From Mediterraneibacter massiliensis (GTDB lineage Bacteria > Bacillota > Clostridia > Lachnospirales > Lachnospiraceae): a stretch of DNA of 64,000 nucleotides. Position numbers and translations under genes: made by a program. Shown here piece after piece: positions 1 to 8,040 of the stretch. The DNA is taken from positions 646,313 through 710,312 of the forward strand of contig NZ_LN913000.1 of assembly GCF_001487105.1 (NCBI RefSeq), read 5' to 3'. The stretch's first letter is position 1, and each line of letters starts with the position of its first letter. Below the pieces are notes generated by a model. The model was not told the DNA's origin. It was given only the letters and a program-made list of their open reading frames with translations, and did not search any database.

Positions 1-1
1 G

Positions 2-754
2 CAGGTAGATGGCATAGGATATACGGAAGCCGTAAAGATCTTGTGTGAGCAGACGCCTGTGTATGTTCCCAGAGCAGAACCGGCACCTAAAAAGAAGCCC
101 TTTGCCCTGCCCCTGCCCAATGACAGTTTTTACCGGGTGCGGAGATATTTGAACCAAAGGGGAATCCGGGATGAGGTACTGGATTACTGTGTGCAGCTCG
201 GAATCCTGTATGAGAGCGCCCCCTACCATAACGCTGTTTTTGTTGGCATGGATGAACAGGGACATGCAAGGTATGCGTTCCTGCGGGGAATCTATGACAA
301 CCGGGGAAAGAGCTTCCGGATGGAGCAGGAAGGCAGTGAAAAGCAATACAGCTTTTGTGTTCCGCCTCTTGGGAAAAGCTGCCGGGTGGCAGTATATGAA
401 GCATGTATTGACGCCCTGGCTCATATGACACTGGAAGGGAATGCGGATAAATACCGCCTGTCTTTGGGCGGTGTCGCTGCACCGAAGGAAGGGACCAGGC
501 AGAACGTCAGAAAGATGAAAGTACCGGATGCATTGGAACATTTTTTGAAGCAGCATCCGGAGGTGACGGAGATAGAGATCTGCACCGATCATGATTTTGC
601 CGGACAATGGGCGTGTGAACAGCTAAAAGAGCATTATGAAAAAGAATATGCTGTTTTCTGCAACCTGCCCCCAATAGAGGGTGCTGATTATGGAGACCTG
701 GCAAAGCAGGCGTGGGGAAAACAGCAGAAACAGCGAAGAGAACGTGGGAGGTGA
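2..754 (+). CDS. DUF3991/TOPRIM domain protein, 5' truncated by window edge
   Basis: This is the C-terminal 250 residues of a primase-like protein; the frame is open to the first base, so the true start lies upstream. TOPRIM domains bind Mg2+ and occur in primases and topoisomerases. Its marks are visible: the acidic residue in VYEACIDALAHMTL, the SLGG turn, and the DxD pair in CTDHDFAGQWA. ICE proteins of this type usually carry an N-terminal CHC2-type zinc finger, which would be outside the window. It probably serves replication or priming of the transferred strand. It ends with a lysine/arginine-rich tail and is followed at once by the next gene, whose ribosome site lies within its last codons. 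The family assignment is firm; the exact activity is inferred. Confidence 0.8.
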   Translation, partial: QVDGIGYTEAVKILCEQTPVYVPRAEPAPKKKPFALPLPNDSFYRVRRYLNQRGIRDEVLDYCVQLGILYESAPYHNAVFVGMDEQGHARYAFLRGIYDNRGKSFRMEQEGSEKQYSFCVPPLGKSCRVAVYEACIDALAHMTLEGNADKYRLSLGGVAAPKEGTRQNVRKMKVPDALEHFLKQHPEVTEIEICTDHDFAGQWACEQLKEHYEKEYAVFCNLPPIEGADYGDLAKQAWGKQQKQRRERGR

Positions 755-759
755 AGCGA

Positions 760-1533
760 ATGGAAGATACCATAAAAATAGAATTGTTGACACCACTGAC
801 AGGGAATTTCACGTCCAGAGAATTGGAAAGGCAGTGGGAAGAGGGGGAATACGAGTACGATGTTTATGAGGGACTGCCATTGGAAGGAGCAGACTTGTCA
901 CAGTATGAATCGGAGATCAAAGAAGCTATCGAAAAATATAATGCCATTGGAAATGAGGAGGGAAAGCCCTGCAATTTAATGGATTATTTTGATGGCAGTG
1001 CAGCCATCAAAGAGAAAGTGATCAGTGCAGTCCCTTCAGTGAAACAAAAAGAGGGTATTTTGTATGGATGTACCACTTTAGAATTAACTACATTTTTAGA
1101 ACAGACGGAAACAGAAGAACTGTATGAATATGTTACCGGGCAGTATAGTGACGGATGGGGCGAAGGGTTTGAACAGCAGGAAATCCAAGTCGGAGATGGA
1201 GAAATCTATGTTCATTTTTGGCAGGGCGATGACTATAAAATTCAGATCAGTGATCCCGATTATCAACAGAAGGAAACGGAAATGAGACGTCCGAAGATGC
1301 AGCTTGTGGGACAGGATGGAAATGTGTTTTCTATTCTGGCAAGGGCAAATAAACTGCTTCAGGAAAATGGGCAGGGACAAGAGGCAAAAGAAATGATTGC
1401 ACGTGTCCAAAAATCAGAGAACTATTATCAGGCTCTTTATATCATCAGTGAGTATGTAGAGACGGAACTGAGCGAAGATTTTCAGAAAGCTACCAAGCCG
1501 CCAAAGAAACGTGGTAAGGAAGAATGCCGATGA
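760..1533 (+). CDS. ICE accessory protein, acidic, unknown function
   Basis: I do not recognise a characterised function. The protein has 257 residues, is rich in Glu and Asp, and has no signal peptide or membrane segment. The N-terminal half starts KIELLTPLTGNF and has the look of antirestriction-type ICE proteins, but I cannot confirm ArdA. The middle contains a Trp/Gly-rich stretch (SDGWGEGFEQQEI) and the C-terminal 75 residues form a helical block (VFSILARANKLLQENGQ) that recurs in ICE-encoded proteins. The start at 760 is chosen because GGGAGG lies 8 bases upstream; an in-frame ATG at 712 lies inside the upstream gene and has no ribosome site. It is probably co-transcribed with the TOPRIM gene. 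Confidence 0.7.
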   Translation: MEDTIKIELLTPLTGNFTSRELERQWEEGEYEYDVYEGLPLEGADLSQYESEIKEAIEKYNAIGNEEGKPCNLMDYFDGSAAIKEKVISAVPSVKQKEGILYGCTTLELTTFLEQTETEELYEYVTGQYSDGWGEGFEQQEIQVGDGEIYVHFWQGDDYKIQISDPDYQQKETEMRRPKMQLVGQDGNVFSILARANKLLQENGQGQEAKEMIARVQKSENYYQALYIISEYVETELSEDFQKATKPPKKRGKEECR

Positions 1534-1545
1534 AGTTCGCTTTTG

Positions 1546-1618
1546 CCATATCATAAAAGATATGGGAAGAAAAAATAGCAGAAACCGATGAAAAAGATAA
1601 GAAACAGCCTGCGGGCTG
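1546..1618 (+). promoter_or_regulatory. Two small hairpins before the methyltransferase gene
   Basis: The spacer holds two stems: CCATATC/GATATGG with a 6-base loop (1546-1565) and CAGCC/GGCTG with a TGCG loop (1605-1618), the second ending just before the AAGAAAGGA ribosome site. Neither has a T-run, so they are not standard terminators. They may tune translation or mRNA stability; that is inference. Confidence 0.35.
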
Positions 1619-1637
1619 ATAAGAAAGGATGATGCCT

Positions 1638-2450
1638 ATGGAAAATACCCTGCAATTAGGGAACTTATTGAAAGAAGGAACATACCCGGAGGAATATACC
1701 GGAGGGGAGAAGTGGACGATCCTGCATGGAGATACGCTGAAACTGGTGAAGGCATTTCAGCCGGGAATCTTTGATGCAGTGATCACCGATCCGCCGTATG
1801 CGTCCGGGGGAACGAAGCAGAATGAAAGAAACCGTACTACCAATCAGAAATACAGCAGTATGAAGGCTGAAAATGCCTTACCGGATTTTGATGGGGATAA
1901 CAAAGACCAGCGTTCCTGGACACACTGGATGGCAGAGTGGCTTTACGATGTGCGGAAGGCCTGCAAGATCGGAGCGCCTATCTGTCTTTTTATTGACTGG
2001 AGACAATACCCGTCCATTACCGATGCCCTTCAGTGGGCAGGCTGGATCTGGAGGGGTACAGCGGTGTGGGATAAAGGAAACTCCCGTCCGCAAAAAGGGC
2101 GTTTCCGCCAGCAGGCTGAATATATTGTATGGGGCAGTAATGGACCGATGCCTATCAGCCGTCCGGTGTCCTGTCTTCCCGGTGTGTTCCGTTATGGAAA
2201 TCCCCAGAACCGTATCCATGTGACAGAAAAGCCTTTGCAGCTTATGAAAGATGTGATCCAGATCTGCGAGCCAGGTGGAAGAATCTTAGATCCCTTTGCC
2301 GGAGCAGGGACAACTATTCTTGCTGCTGTAGAGGAAGGCTATGAGGCAGTGGGCATCGAGGTGACGGATGCCTATTATAAGCTGGGAAGTGACCGGGTGA
2401 AGTTTGCACTGGAAGCAAAGAAAGCAGAAGAGGATAAGCAGGATGAATAG
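1638..2450 (+). CDS. DNA methyltransferase (N6-adenine or N4-cytosine type)
   Basis: This protein methylates DNA using S-adenosylmethionine. The catalytic motif IV is DPPY (within VITDPPYASGG, near residue 50) and the SAM-binding motif I, DPFAGAGTTILAA, lies near the C-terminus. Motif IV before motif I is the beta-class order. About 270 residues is usual for a stand-alone orphan methylase. No restriction enzyme lies beside it, so it more likely protects the transferred DNA or modulates ICE genes than forms a restriction system. Three ATGs stand at 1629, 1632 and 1638; 1638 is preferred because the AAGAAAGGA site ends at 1629. Its stop overlaps the next start (ATGAATAG), a sign of translational coupling. 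Target sequence cannot be read from the protein. Confidence 0.88.
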   Translation: MENTLQLGNLLKEGTYPEEYTGGEKWTILHGDTLKLVKAFQPGIFDAVITDPPYASGGTKQNERNRTTNQKYSSMKAENALPDFDGDNKDQRSWTHWMAEWLYDVRKACKIGAPICLFIDWRQYPSITDALQWAGWIWRGTAVWDKGNSRPQKGRFRQQAEYIVWGSNGPMPISRPVSCLPGVFRYGNPQNRIHVTEKPLQLMKDVIQICEPGGRILDPFAGAGTTILAAVEEGYEAVGIEVTDAYYKLGSDRVKFALEAKKAEEDKQDE

Positions 2451-2811
2451 TAATCCGCAGTATCAGAAGAGAAAGCAGGATCTGAATCATCTGCTTTATG
2501 AAAAAGTACAGTCAGAACTGACAGCCTTTCGTGAAGAAATTCTTGCAAAAACACCAGAGGAAATTTATGAAGCAGCACATGAAATTGCTGTGAAACATGA
2601 AATAGCAAAGGTATTTGCAGATTCTGATTATTCCCCTTTTAGCGCATCGGTTCTATTAAAATCCGAGAATCTACTACAGGATATTTATGATGAATGGCAG
2701 AAAGGTGGAGTTCTGACGAAAGACGGGATGAAGATGTTTGCCGGATATGTCGCTATTTATCGGAAACATGCAGTAAGAAAGGAAATCAATAAATCAGAGG
2801 CAGAGAGATAG
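2443..2811 (+). CDS. DUF3848-type ICE protein
   Basis: A 122-residue soluble helical protein whose start overlaps the methyltransferase stop by eight bases. The N-terminal pattern (LNHLLYEKVQSEL) followed by an EEIYEAAHEIAVKHEI helix fits the DUF3848 family, common in Lachnospiraceae conjugative elements. No catalytic motif is visible and no function is established. The coupling to the methylase suggests a shared role, but this is position only. The upstream ATG at 2404 lies inside the methylase gene and is rejected. Confidence 0.65.
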   Translation: MNSNPQYQKRKQDLNHLLYEKVQSELTAFREEILAKTPEEIYEAAHEIAVKHEIAKVFADSDYSPFSASVLLKSENLLQDIYDEWQKGGVLTKDGMKMFAGYVAIYRKHAVRKEINKSEAER

Positions 2812-2812
2812 G

Positions 2813-2871
2813 GCATCCACATGGATGTCCAAATTTATTTTAGAAGAAGAAATGTGCATCCACATGGATGC
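2813..2871. repeat. Duplicated short hairpin, GCATCCACATGGATG
   Basis: The 15-base sequence GCATCCACATGGATG occurs at 2813-2827 and again at 2856-2870. Each copy folds into a CATCC/GGATG stem with an ACAT loop. The second copy ends 10 bases before the ribosome site of the next gene. It could be a tandem operator or a paired mRNA element; no protein partner can be named. Confidence 0.5.
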
Positions 2872-2885
2872 AGGAAAGGGGACTT

Positions 2886-3251
2886 ATGGACAGAGTCTAT
2901 GATGTGACCATCCGAGAAGTGCGTGAAAAGACCGTTGCAGTGAAAGCATCCAGCAAAGAAGAAGCAGAAAAAGGATGTCGTATGTATGGCCCAAGTACCA
3001 GTGAATATGACATTCAGTCCGTTCAGTATGAAGCAGTGGAACGGGAAGCGGAAAAGACATTTGAAATCGAAATCCGAAAAAGTTACACCATCCGCAAATC
3101 CATCTCAGCACATTCCAAGGAAGATGCGGTAGAACGGGCAGAGATTCTGTATGATGACGGTGGCTTTGACGATGAATTTGATGAAAGTACAATGGATGTG
3201 AGCTTTGAAGTAAAAGCAGAAAAAGTAAAGAAAAAGGAACAAGTGCGATAG
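2886..3251 (+). CDS. DpnD/PcfM family protein
   Basis: A 121-residue soluble protein of the DpnD/PcfM family, small proteins encoded in conjugative plasmids and ICEs with no settled function. Two related halves are visible: residues about 3-45 (YDVTIREVREKTVAVKASSKEEA) and 60-105 (FEIEIRKSYTIRKSISAHSKEDA), each a beta strand pair followed by a helix, so the gene carries an internal duplication. The tail is Lys/Glu rich. The start at 2886 has AAAGGGG seven bases upstream; an in-frame codon at 2868 lies within the duplicated hairpin and is less likely. The next gene starts 11 bases after the stop. Confidence 0.65.
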   Translation: MDRVYDVTIREVREKTVAVKASSKEEAEKGCRMYGPSTSEYDIQSVQYEAVEREAEKTFEIEIRKSYTIRKSISAHSKEDAVERAEILYDDGGFDDEFDESTMDVSFEVKAEKVKKKEQVR

Positions 3252-3262
3252 GAGGTGAGGCG

Positions 3263-3586
3263 ATGGAACAGGCGATGGCGTATGTGTGCTGTCCGGCAGA
3301 GGAAAGCAGAGTGAAGGTGCAGAGATACTGCCGGAAGATTTATGAACTGGGGTATGTACCCATTTGTCCGAGGTTTGGGTTTCTGCCATTTTTGGATGAA
3401 GGAGAAGCGGAGGATCAACAGGCATATAATCGGATGTCCCACTTGATCTTAAAACGATGCCGGATGGTAGTGGTCTGTGGAAAAGAAGTGACTGGAACGA
3501 TGAATACGGATATTAGCACTGCTGATCGACTGCATATCATCTGTACCACATTGGATGGCTTAATCAAGATTAAAGAGGCAGAATGA
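3263..3586 (+). CDS. DUF4406/DUF7768-like small protein
   Basis: A 107-residue protein with the fold pattern of nucleoside deoxyribosyltransferase-like families DUF4406/DUF7768: a strand AYVCCPAE, then RVKVQRYCRKIYELGYVPICP, then a strand MVVVCGKEVTGTMNTDI. In such proteins the pattern 'coming pieces of a base or nucleotide pocket' is proposed, but no activity is known for the ICE versions. A start at 3263 follows GGAGGTGAGG. It sits in the accessory block between PcfM-like and an unknown gene, with only one base before the next start, so these are certainly one transcript. Confidence 0.65.
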   Translation: MEQAMAYVCCPAEESRVKVQRYCRKIYELGYVPICPRFGFLPFLDEGEAEDQQAYNRMSHLILKRCRMVVVCGKEVTGTMNTDISTADRLHIICTTLDGLIKIKEAE

Positions 3587-3587
3587 G

Positions 3588-4085
3588 ATGGAAGAAAAAG
3601 ACAGACAAAGGATGGAGAAAGAATACAATCGCTTGGAACAATGGATCGTGAAGCTTGAAAGGATGAAAAATCCGGAGAACATGGAAAGTATTTTTTTTCG
3701 ACCAGAAGAAGCGCATGAATTGGAGGATCTAATCAAAAGAGGAAACCGGAGGCTTTGTAAAATAGGGAAACGCCTAGGGATGCCGGAAGAACCAGGACCT
3801 CCCTGGTTTATGTTTTATGATATGATTACGAATTCTATTAAAGAGTATCTTCCTTATAAATATCAAGACTATGAAGTCTGCATTAAGACCGTAGAAATAG
3901 AAGGGCAGAAGTTCGATGTAATGAAACTTTGGAAAGAGGATGATCCGAAACTGCCTATGTTACCAATAAAGGAATATGAAAATCAGGTGGCGGATGGTGC
4001 CGATGGATATTGTATTTTAGGTCGAATGGCGAGTGATTATAAAAAGTTGATCCATCCAGTGAAGAAATATCAAAGAGAACGTTAA
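3588..4085 (+). CDS. Unknown ICE protein
   Basis: A 165-residue soluble protein I do not recognise. The first 70 residues are strongly charged and predicted helical, probably a short coiled coil (RQRMEKEYNRLEQWIVKLER). The centre has a Pro/Gly turn (GMPEEPGPPWFMFYDM) and the remainder mixes strands and helices. It begins one base after the upstream stop and is therefore coupled. Codon use is slightly AT-richer than the relaxase block. It may be a recent addition to the element because the following spacer is unusually structured. Confidence 0.55.
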   Translation: MEEKDRQRMEKEYNRLEQWIVKLERMKNPENMESIFFRPEEAHELEDLIKRGNRRLCKIGKRLGMPEEPGPPWFMFYDMITNSIKEYLPYKYQDYEVCIKTVEIEGQKFDVMKLWKEDDPKLPMLPIKEYENQVADGADGYCILGRMASDYKKLIHPVKKYQRER

Positions 4086-4088
4086 AGA

Positions 4089-4190
4089 GAACTTGCATGG
4101 GGGAGTCGATTTGAATCGATGGAACTGGTTTTGCAAGCATAGCGTTTGGATATCCAAACGCACTTTGGGGAGAACCCCAATCCCCCGGCA
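4089..4190. other. Cluster of inverted repeats, candidate origin of transfer
   Basis: About 100 bases hold four nested or adjacent stems: CTTGCA/TGCAAG (4090s and 4130s) enclosing TCGAT-TTGA-ATCGA; a perfect 20-base palindrome GCGTTTGGATATCCAAACGC (4142-4161); and TTGGGG/CCCCAA (4165-4180). It lies just upstream of the MobC-relaxase block, where origins of transfer usually sit in MOBP elements. The nic site cannot be pinpointed. A structured mRNA leader for the next gene is the alternative. Confidence 0.4.
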
Positions 4191-4212
4191 GTCGAGAAAG
4201 GAGAGAAGTGAA

Positions 4213-4575
4213 ATGTTTTTTGCAGGAATGGCTCTTGGGATAGTGGCAGGCGCAGCCTTTGGCATTGGGATCATGTGCTGTGTAGTTGCCGGAAAGCAGG
4301 AGGATCAGCAGATGGAACAGATAGGGGTTCGCAGACAGAAGAAGGGAGAACGGAAAACAATCCATTTCCGGGATCGGGAAGGGATAGAGAGGTTCTCCCT
4401 TTCGGATGGGGAAAGCCTTTGCATGATGGCAGAGGACGGAACGAAAGAGATTGGTCTCTGCCGCTTTGTGGATGGGAAGCAGGTGGATGTGAATGGGCAG
4501 ATCTGGGAGATCGGGGAATTCCTCTGGCAGATGGAACGCAGGGGGATTCAGGTGTATCCCTTAGAGACAGCATAA
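4213..4575 (+). CDS. Small membrane-anchored ICE protein (DUF3789-like N-terminus)
   Basis: A 120-residue protein with one N-terminal membrane segment (GMALGIVAGAAFGIGIMCC, residues 5-25) and a cytoplasmic domain of short strands. The membrane part resembles DUF3789, normally a stand-alone peptide of ICEs; here it is followed by about 80 residues (IHFRDREGIERFSLSDGE onward), so this may be a fusion. The start at 4213 is preferred over an in-frame ATG at 4093 because GAAAGGAG lies 10 bases upstream and the longer form would read through the palindromic region. It precedes mobC by 23 bases. Function unknown. Confidence 0.6.
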   Translation: MFFAGMALGIVAGAAFGIGIMCCVVAGKQEDQQMEQIGVRRQKKGERKTIHFRDREGIERFSLSDGESLCMMAEDGTKEIGLCRFVDGKQVDVNGQIWEIGEFLWQMERRGIQVYPLETA

Positions 4576-4598
4576 AAGAAGGAAAGGTAGGTGGTCGA

Positions 4599-4907
4599 AT
4601 GAGAAAACGAAACCATGTAGTTCCGGTACGGTTGAATGCAAAGGAACTTCGCCATTTGGACGGACAGGTCGCAAAGAGTGGACTGAGCAGGGAGGAATTT
4701 TTACGCTCCCTGATCTTAGGCGCACAGCTTCAGACAAAGCCCTGTGAGCATCATGCAGAACTTCTTCGAAAGATTGCGGGGCTTTGCAACAATGCCAACC
4801 AGCTTGCCCATGTTGCCAATGGCACCGGGATGGCAGGGGAAGCCAGCGTACAGGAGATGCTCCGGATTTCCAAAGAGACCTGGCGTCTGGTGAAAGAGGA
4901 ATGGTAG
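4599..4907 (+). CDS. mobC: MobC relaxosome accessory protein
   Basis: MobC proteins bind the origin of transfer and help the relaxase to open it. This 102-residue protein has a ribbon-helix-helix start (VVPVRLNAKELRHLDGQVAKS, residues about 5-25) followed by SREEFLRSLI and a C-terminal helical part with LCNNANQLAHVAN, the conserved MobC block. Its stop TAG is immediately followed by the relaxase ATG, the usual mobC-mobA coupling. AGGAAAGGTAGG provides the ribosome site. The repeats at 4089-4190 are the likely binding region. Confidence 0.88.
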   Translation: MRKRNHVVPVRLNAKELRHLDGQVAKSGLSREEFLRSLILGAQLQTKPCEHHAELLRKIAGLCNNANQLAHVANGTGMAGEASVQEMLRISKETWRLVKEEW

Positions 4908-6182
4908 ATGGCATATACCAGCGTCCTCCCCGTCCACCGCCTGGAGCGTTCCATTGACTATGTGAAGGACCGGACAAAGACCACCAAGAGCGCCGGCTCT
5001 TTGGAAGAAGCCATTGATTATGCATGCAACCGGGAAAAAACAGAAGAGACCATTTTTGAGGATGCCATGGGGTGTACCTGTGAAAATGCCTATGCGGACA
5101 TGGTAAAGACCAAAGAGCGCTTCCATAAGAAAGGCGGGGTACAGGGCTACCATCTGGTGCAGAGTTTTGCAAAAGGGGAAGTATCCCCCGAACTGGCACA
5201 TCTGATCGGACAGGAACTGGCAGAGCAGTTATTGAAAGGGCAGTTTGAAGTGGTGATCACCACTCATTTGAATACCAGTCATTACCACAATCATCTGGTA
5301 TGGAATTCGGTGAGCATGGTGGATGGGAAGAAATACCATAGCAATGTCAAAAGTTATTTTACCGAAGTGCGCCGGATTTCGGATGACTTATGCAGGAAAT
5401 ACGGTCTTTCCGTGATCCAGACGAACCAGGGGAAAGCCATGCACTATGCCCAGTGGAAAGCAGAAGCAGAAGGGAAACCTACCTGGAGGACTGCCATCCG
5501 CATGGATATCCGGGATGCCATTGGCGTGAGCTTTTCCTGGAGTCAGTTTGTAAAAGAAATGGAGAAGCGGGGTTATACCTGGAAGCTGAACCGGAAGTAT
5601 CCGGCATTAAAGACACCGGATATGGAGAGGTATGTCCGTCTGCGTTCCTTGGGAAAAGGCTATGGGGAGGCAGAGATCCAGGAGAAGATCCTGCGTCCAA
5701 AGATCCAACAGGTGTATGGAAAAACACAGGTGAAGTTTCCAAAGAGGAAACTTACCGGACTTCAAAAGCTGTATTTTTCTTATCTGTATCGGATGGGAGT
5801 GCTTCAGCAGAAGCCGAAACGGATTTCTTATGCGGTCCGTTCCGATATCCGAAAACTGGATCTGCGCATCCGGCAGATGGAGTTTTTGCAAAAAGAAGGG
5901 ATCACCACCAGGGAAGAGCTGGCGGCATACCGGAAACCTTTGGAGGAACAGGTGCTTTCCTTGATGAAGGAGCGAAGAACGCTATATCGAAAAGAACCGG
6001 GAAGTATGCGTCTTCAGGAGATCAACGGGGAATTAAAAGAACTTCGGAAGAAGATCCGTTTAAGCCAGCAGATAGAAATCCAGTCGAAAGAGATGGAAGA
6101 GAGGTTAAAACGGGCAAAGGAACAGGAGCAGGTACAGGAATCGTCAGGGAAACAACGAAGGGAAGAAGAACGGAAGCGGTAA
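4908..6182 (+). CDS. MOBP-type relaxase (MobA/VirD2 family)
   Basis: The relaxase nicks one strand at the origin of transfer, stays bound through a tyrosine and leads the strand into the recipient. The metal-binding histidine motif is TTHLNTSHYHNHLVWNSV (near residues 116-133), and the N-terminal part contains candidate catalytic Tyr residues (Tyr at positions 3 and 18 and in the IDYACN stretch). Residues 1-220 form the relaxase domain; the rest is basic and helical with a long coiled coil (residues about 300-420) that should bind the coupling protein or DNA. 424 residues is within the family range. It follows mobC directly and precedes PcfB by 14 bases. No frameshift is present, so it looks functional. 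Confidence 0.92.
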   Translation: MAYTSVLPVHRLERSIDYVKDRTKTTKSAGSLEEAIDYACNREKTEETIFEDAMGCTCENAYADMVKTKERFHKKGGVQGYHLVQSFAKGEVSPELAHLIGQELAEQLLKGQFEVVITTHLNTSHYHNHLVWNSVSMVDGKKYHSNVKSYFTEVRRISDDLCRKYGLSVIQTNQGKAMHYAQWKAEAEGKPTWRTAIRMDIRDAIGVSFSWSQFVKEMEKRGYTWKLNRKYPALKTPDMERYVRLRSLGKGYGEAEIQEKILRPKIQQVYGKTQVKFPKRKLTGLQKLYFSYLYRMGVLQQKPKRISYAVRSDIRKLDLRIRQMEFLQKEGITTREELAAYRKPLEEQVLSLMKERRTLYRKEPGSMRLQEINGELKELRKKIRLSQQIEIQSKEMEERLKRAKEQEQVQESSGKQRREEERKR

Positions 6183-6196
6183 GGAGGTGAGAGCGT

Positions 6197-7000
6197 ATGA
6201 ACTATGGCGGTGATGCGGCAGATCAGATCGTCCGGTATTCCATGGAAGGCATGGAACACACCTTACGGATCAGCGGGAGCATTGCAAAGAATCTGGCGGT
6301 GCTGATCGTTGCGGTAATGAAGGACCAGAAAAAGACCAGGGGAAAGACCAACCTGCTTCGGATGTTAAAGGAACAGCGGGCAATGAAATTTTTCACCATT
6401 CCTCATGACAGGCTGCGGGAGTTTGCCGGGGAAGCCAAATCCAGGGGACTTTTGTATGTGGTCATCCGGGATAAGAAGAATCCTCAGTTTTCCGAGATCA
6501 TGGTGTTTGCCGATGATGCGGCAAAGGTGAACCGGGTACTGGATAAGATGAATCTGGACTTTGTGAGATCGGAAGCCGGGGAAGCGGTTGTGGAACAAGC
6601 GTCAGTCCGGGAAGGAGAGCGTGTGATCGATGCAGAGTTTACCGAGAAAACCGAAGCAAAAGAAGAACTTCCGGTAAAGACCGAAAAGGTGGTGCTGCCG
6701 GAAGGAACCATTGAGTTCGAACTGGATGAAGAAGAGCATCTGTTTGATGTAGGGGAAGTCTCTCCTTCGGAGGGAAATTTTACCCAGGCGGAGAAGGCAG
6801 GGAATCTGTCCGGACCTTCCTCGCACAGCAGCGGTTCTTTTTCCGGGCAGGAAACTAGCTGGAAAGGGGAGAAACCATCTGTCCGGCAGGAATTAAAAAA
6901 GATTGAAACGGAACAGAAACAGCGGCAGAAGCAACAGCAGAGCCGGAGAAAACCGAGAAATCAGCAGAGAAGGAAACAGAAGAAAGTGAAAGGCAGGTAA
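6197..7000 (+). CDS. PcfB-like protein (DUF3801)
   Basis: PcfB of plasmid pCF10 links relaxosome and coupling protein during conjugation. This 267-residue protein has the conserved N-terminal domain (residues about 1-130): a helix with ITGS-like start, MKFFTIPHDRLREFAGEAK, then LLYVVIRDKKNPQFSEIMVFADDAAKVNRVLD. The remaining half is low complexity, acidic and then strongly basic (Gln/Arg/Lys at the end), typical of a tether. AGGAGGTGAGAG gives a strong ribosome site. The position between relaxase and coupling ATPase is that of PcfB in Gram-positive systems. Confidence 0.82.
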   Translation: MNYGGDAADQIVRYSMEGMEHTLRISGSIAKNLAVLIVAVMKDQKKTRGKTNLLRMLKEQRAMKFFTIPHDRLREFAGEAKSRGLLYVVIRDKKNPQFSEIMVFADDAAKVNRVLDKMNLDFVRSEAGEAVVEQASVREGERVIDAEFTEKTEAKEELPVKTEKVVLPEGTIEFELDEEEHLFDVGEVSPSEGNFTQAEKAGNLSGPSSHSSGSFSGQETSWKGEKPSVRQELKKIETEQKQRQKQQQSRRKPRNQQRRKQKKVKGR

Positions 7001-7004
7001 GGCT

Positions 7005-7955
7005 ATGGATTTAACGAACATGATCCCTGGTGGGGCAGGGGAAGAAAAAACTCCACAACAGCAGTTATCAAAAGAAGAATATGCAGCCATGAAAAAACAG
7101 CAGAGGGAAGAGGTGTGGGCAGAGGTAGACGCCCAGGCACAGGCGGTGTTCCAAAACGGGGATTCTTTAAAGGGATTTTTAGATTTTATGGCACAGTGCA
7201 ATACGCAGAAAACACCCAACCTTCTGTTGATCTACGGACAGAATCCACAGGCAACGGTGGTAAAATCCTATGATTACTGGAAAAAAGAACACCGTTCTCC
7301 GAAATCCGGGGTGCATGGCTACACCTATATGGTCAGTACGGAATATGAAAAAGACGGGGAAATGCGGACAGGCTATGCCATCGGCAAAGGATTTGACATC
7401 AGCCAGATGAGTGGAAAACCGCTGGAGGAACGTCCGCAGCGTTCCATGGAAGAACTGCTCCATGCAGTCTTAAAGGATCAGCCAGTGCGAATGCAGATTG
7501 CAGACAATCTGCCGGAGGGCATCCAGGCACAGTATATTCCGAAACAGCGTACCGTCTATGTGCGCAACGGAATGGATGAGAATACAACATTCCATGCAGT
7601 GAACCGGGAACTGGCCTGTGCCGCCCTGGATCAGCACGATGGGAACTATGCAAGGAAGAAGGTGAATGCCCAGGCATACTGTGCCGCGTATGTGATCGGC
7701 AAGCGGTATGGGGCAGAGGTGTCCGGCTTCCAGTTTGGAAAAGTGGCAGAGATGCAGGCAAACGGACAGAAAGATCCCCAGGAACTTCGGGGCTTTTTAA
7801 ATGATGTCCGGCAGGCAGCCTATACTATCCGTAACCATATGGAACGAAATTTCGGGGAACAGGAGCAGACCTTTTCCCAGGATGCGTTTTCCTTTGAGGA
7901 ACCGCCAAAGCAGACACCGAAGAAGGAGAAAAAAGAGAAACAGCCGGAGCGATAG
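7005..7955 (+). CDS. ArdC-like antirestriction protein with degenerate protease motif
   Basis: ArdC proteins bind single-stranded DNA and shield the incoming strand. Residues about 55-110 carry the ssDNA-binding pattern (NLLLIYGQNPQATVVKSYDYW followed by a Gly-rich turn). In ArdC the second half is a zinc metalloprotease with HExxH; here the equivalent helix reads HAVNRELACAALDQH, so the Glu is displaced and zinc binding is doubtful. The C-terminus is charged. 316 residues matches ArdC length. It starts four bases after PcfB. The identification of the ssDNA-binding part is good; loss of protease activity is inference. Confidence 0.6.
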   Translation: MDLTNMIPGGAGEEKTPQQQLSKEEYAAMKKQQREEVWAEVDAQAQAVFQNGDSLKGFLDFMAQCNTQKTPNLLLIYGQNPQATVVKSYDYWKKEHRSPKSGVHGYTYMVSTEYEKDGEMRTGYAIGKGFDISQMSGKPLEERPQRSMEELLHAVLKDQPVRMQIADNLPEGIQAQYIPKQRTVYVRNGMDENTTFHAVNRELACAALDQHDGNYARKKVNAQAYCAAYVIGKRYGAEVSGFQFGKVAEMQANGQKDPQELRGFLNDVRQAAYTIRNHMERNFGEQEQTFSQDAFSFEEPPKQTPKKEKKEKQPER

Positions 7956-8040
7956 GTTCTTAAAAAAGTTCCGCAGTAGGGATAGCTATTGGGAAGGTCT
8001 TGTGGTATGTTGAGTGTAACAAAGACAGGAGGGAATGCGG

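Noticed and set aside
2813..2871. CRISPR-like repeat pair
   Set aside because: Only two copies, short and with no further units or cas genes anywhere in the window.
5390..6190. Long open frame overlapping the relaxase gene on the same strand
   Set aside because: It has no ribosome site, its composition is a shifted copy of the relaxase codons, and the relaxase frame has clear motifs.
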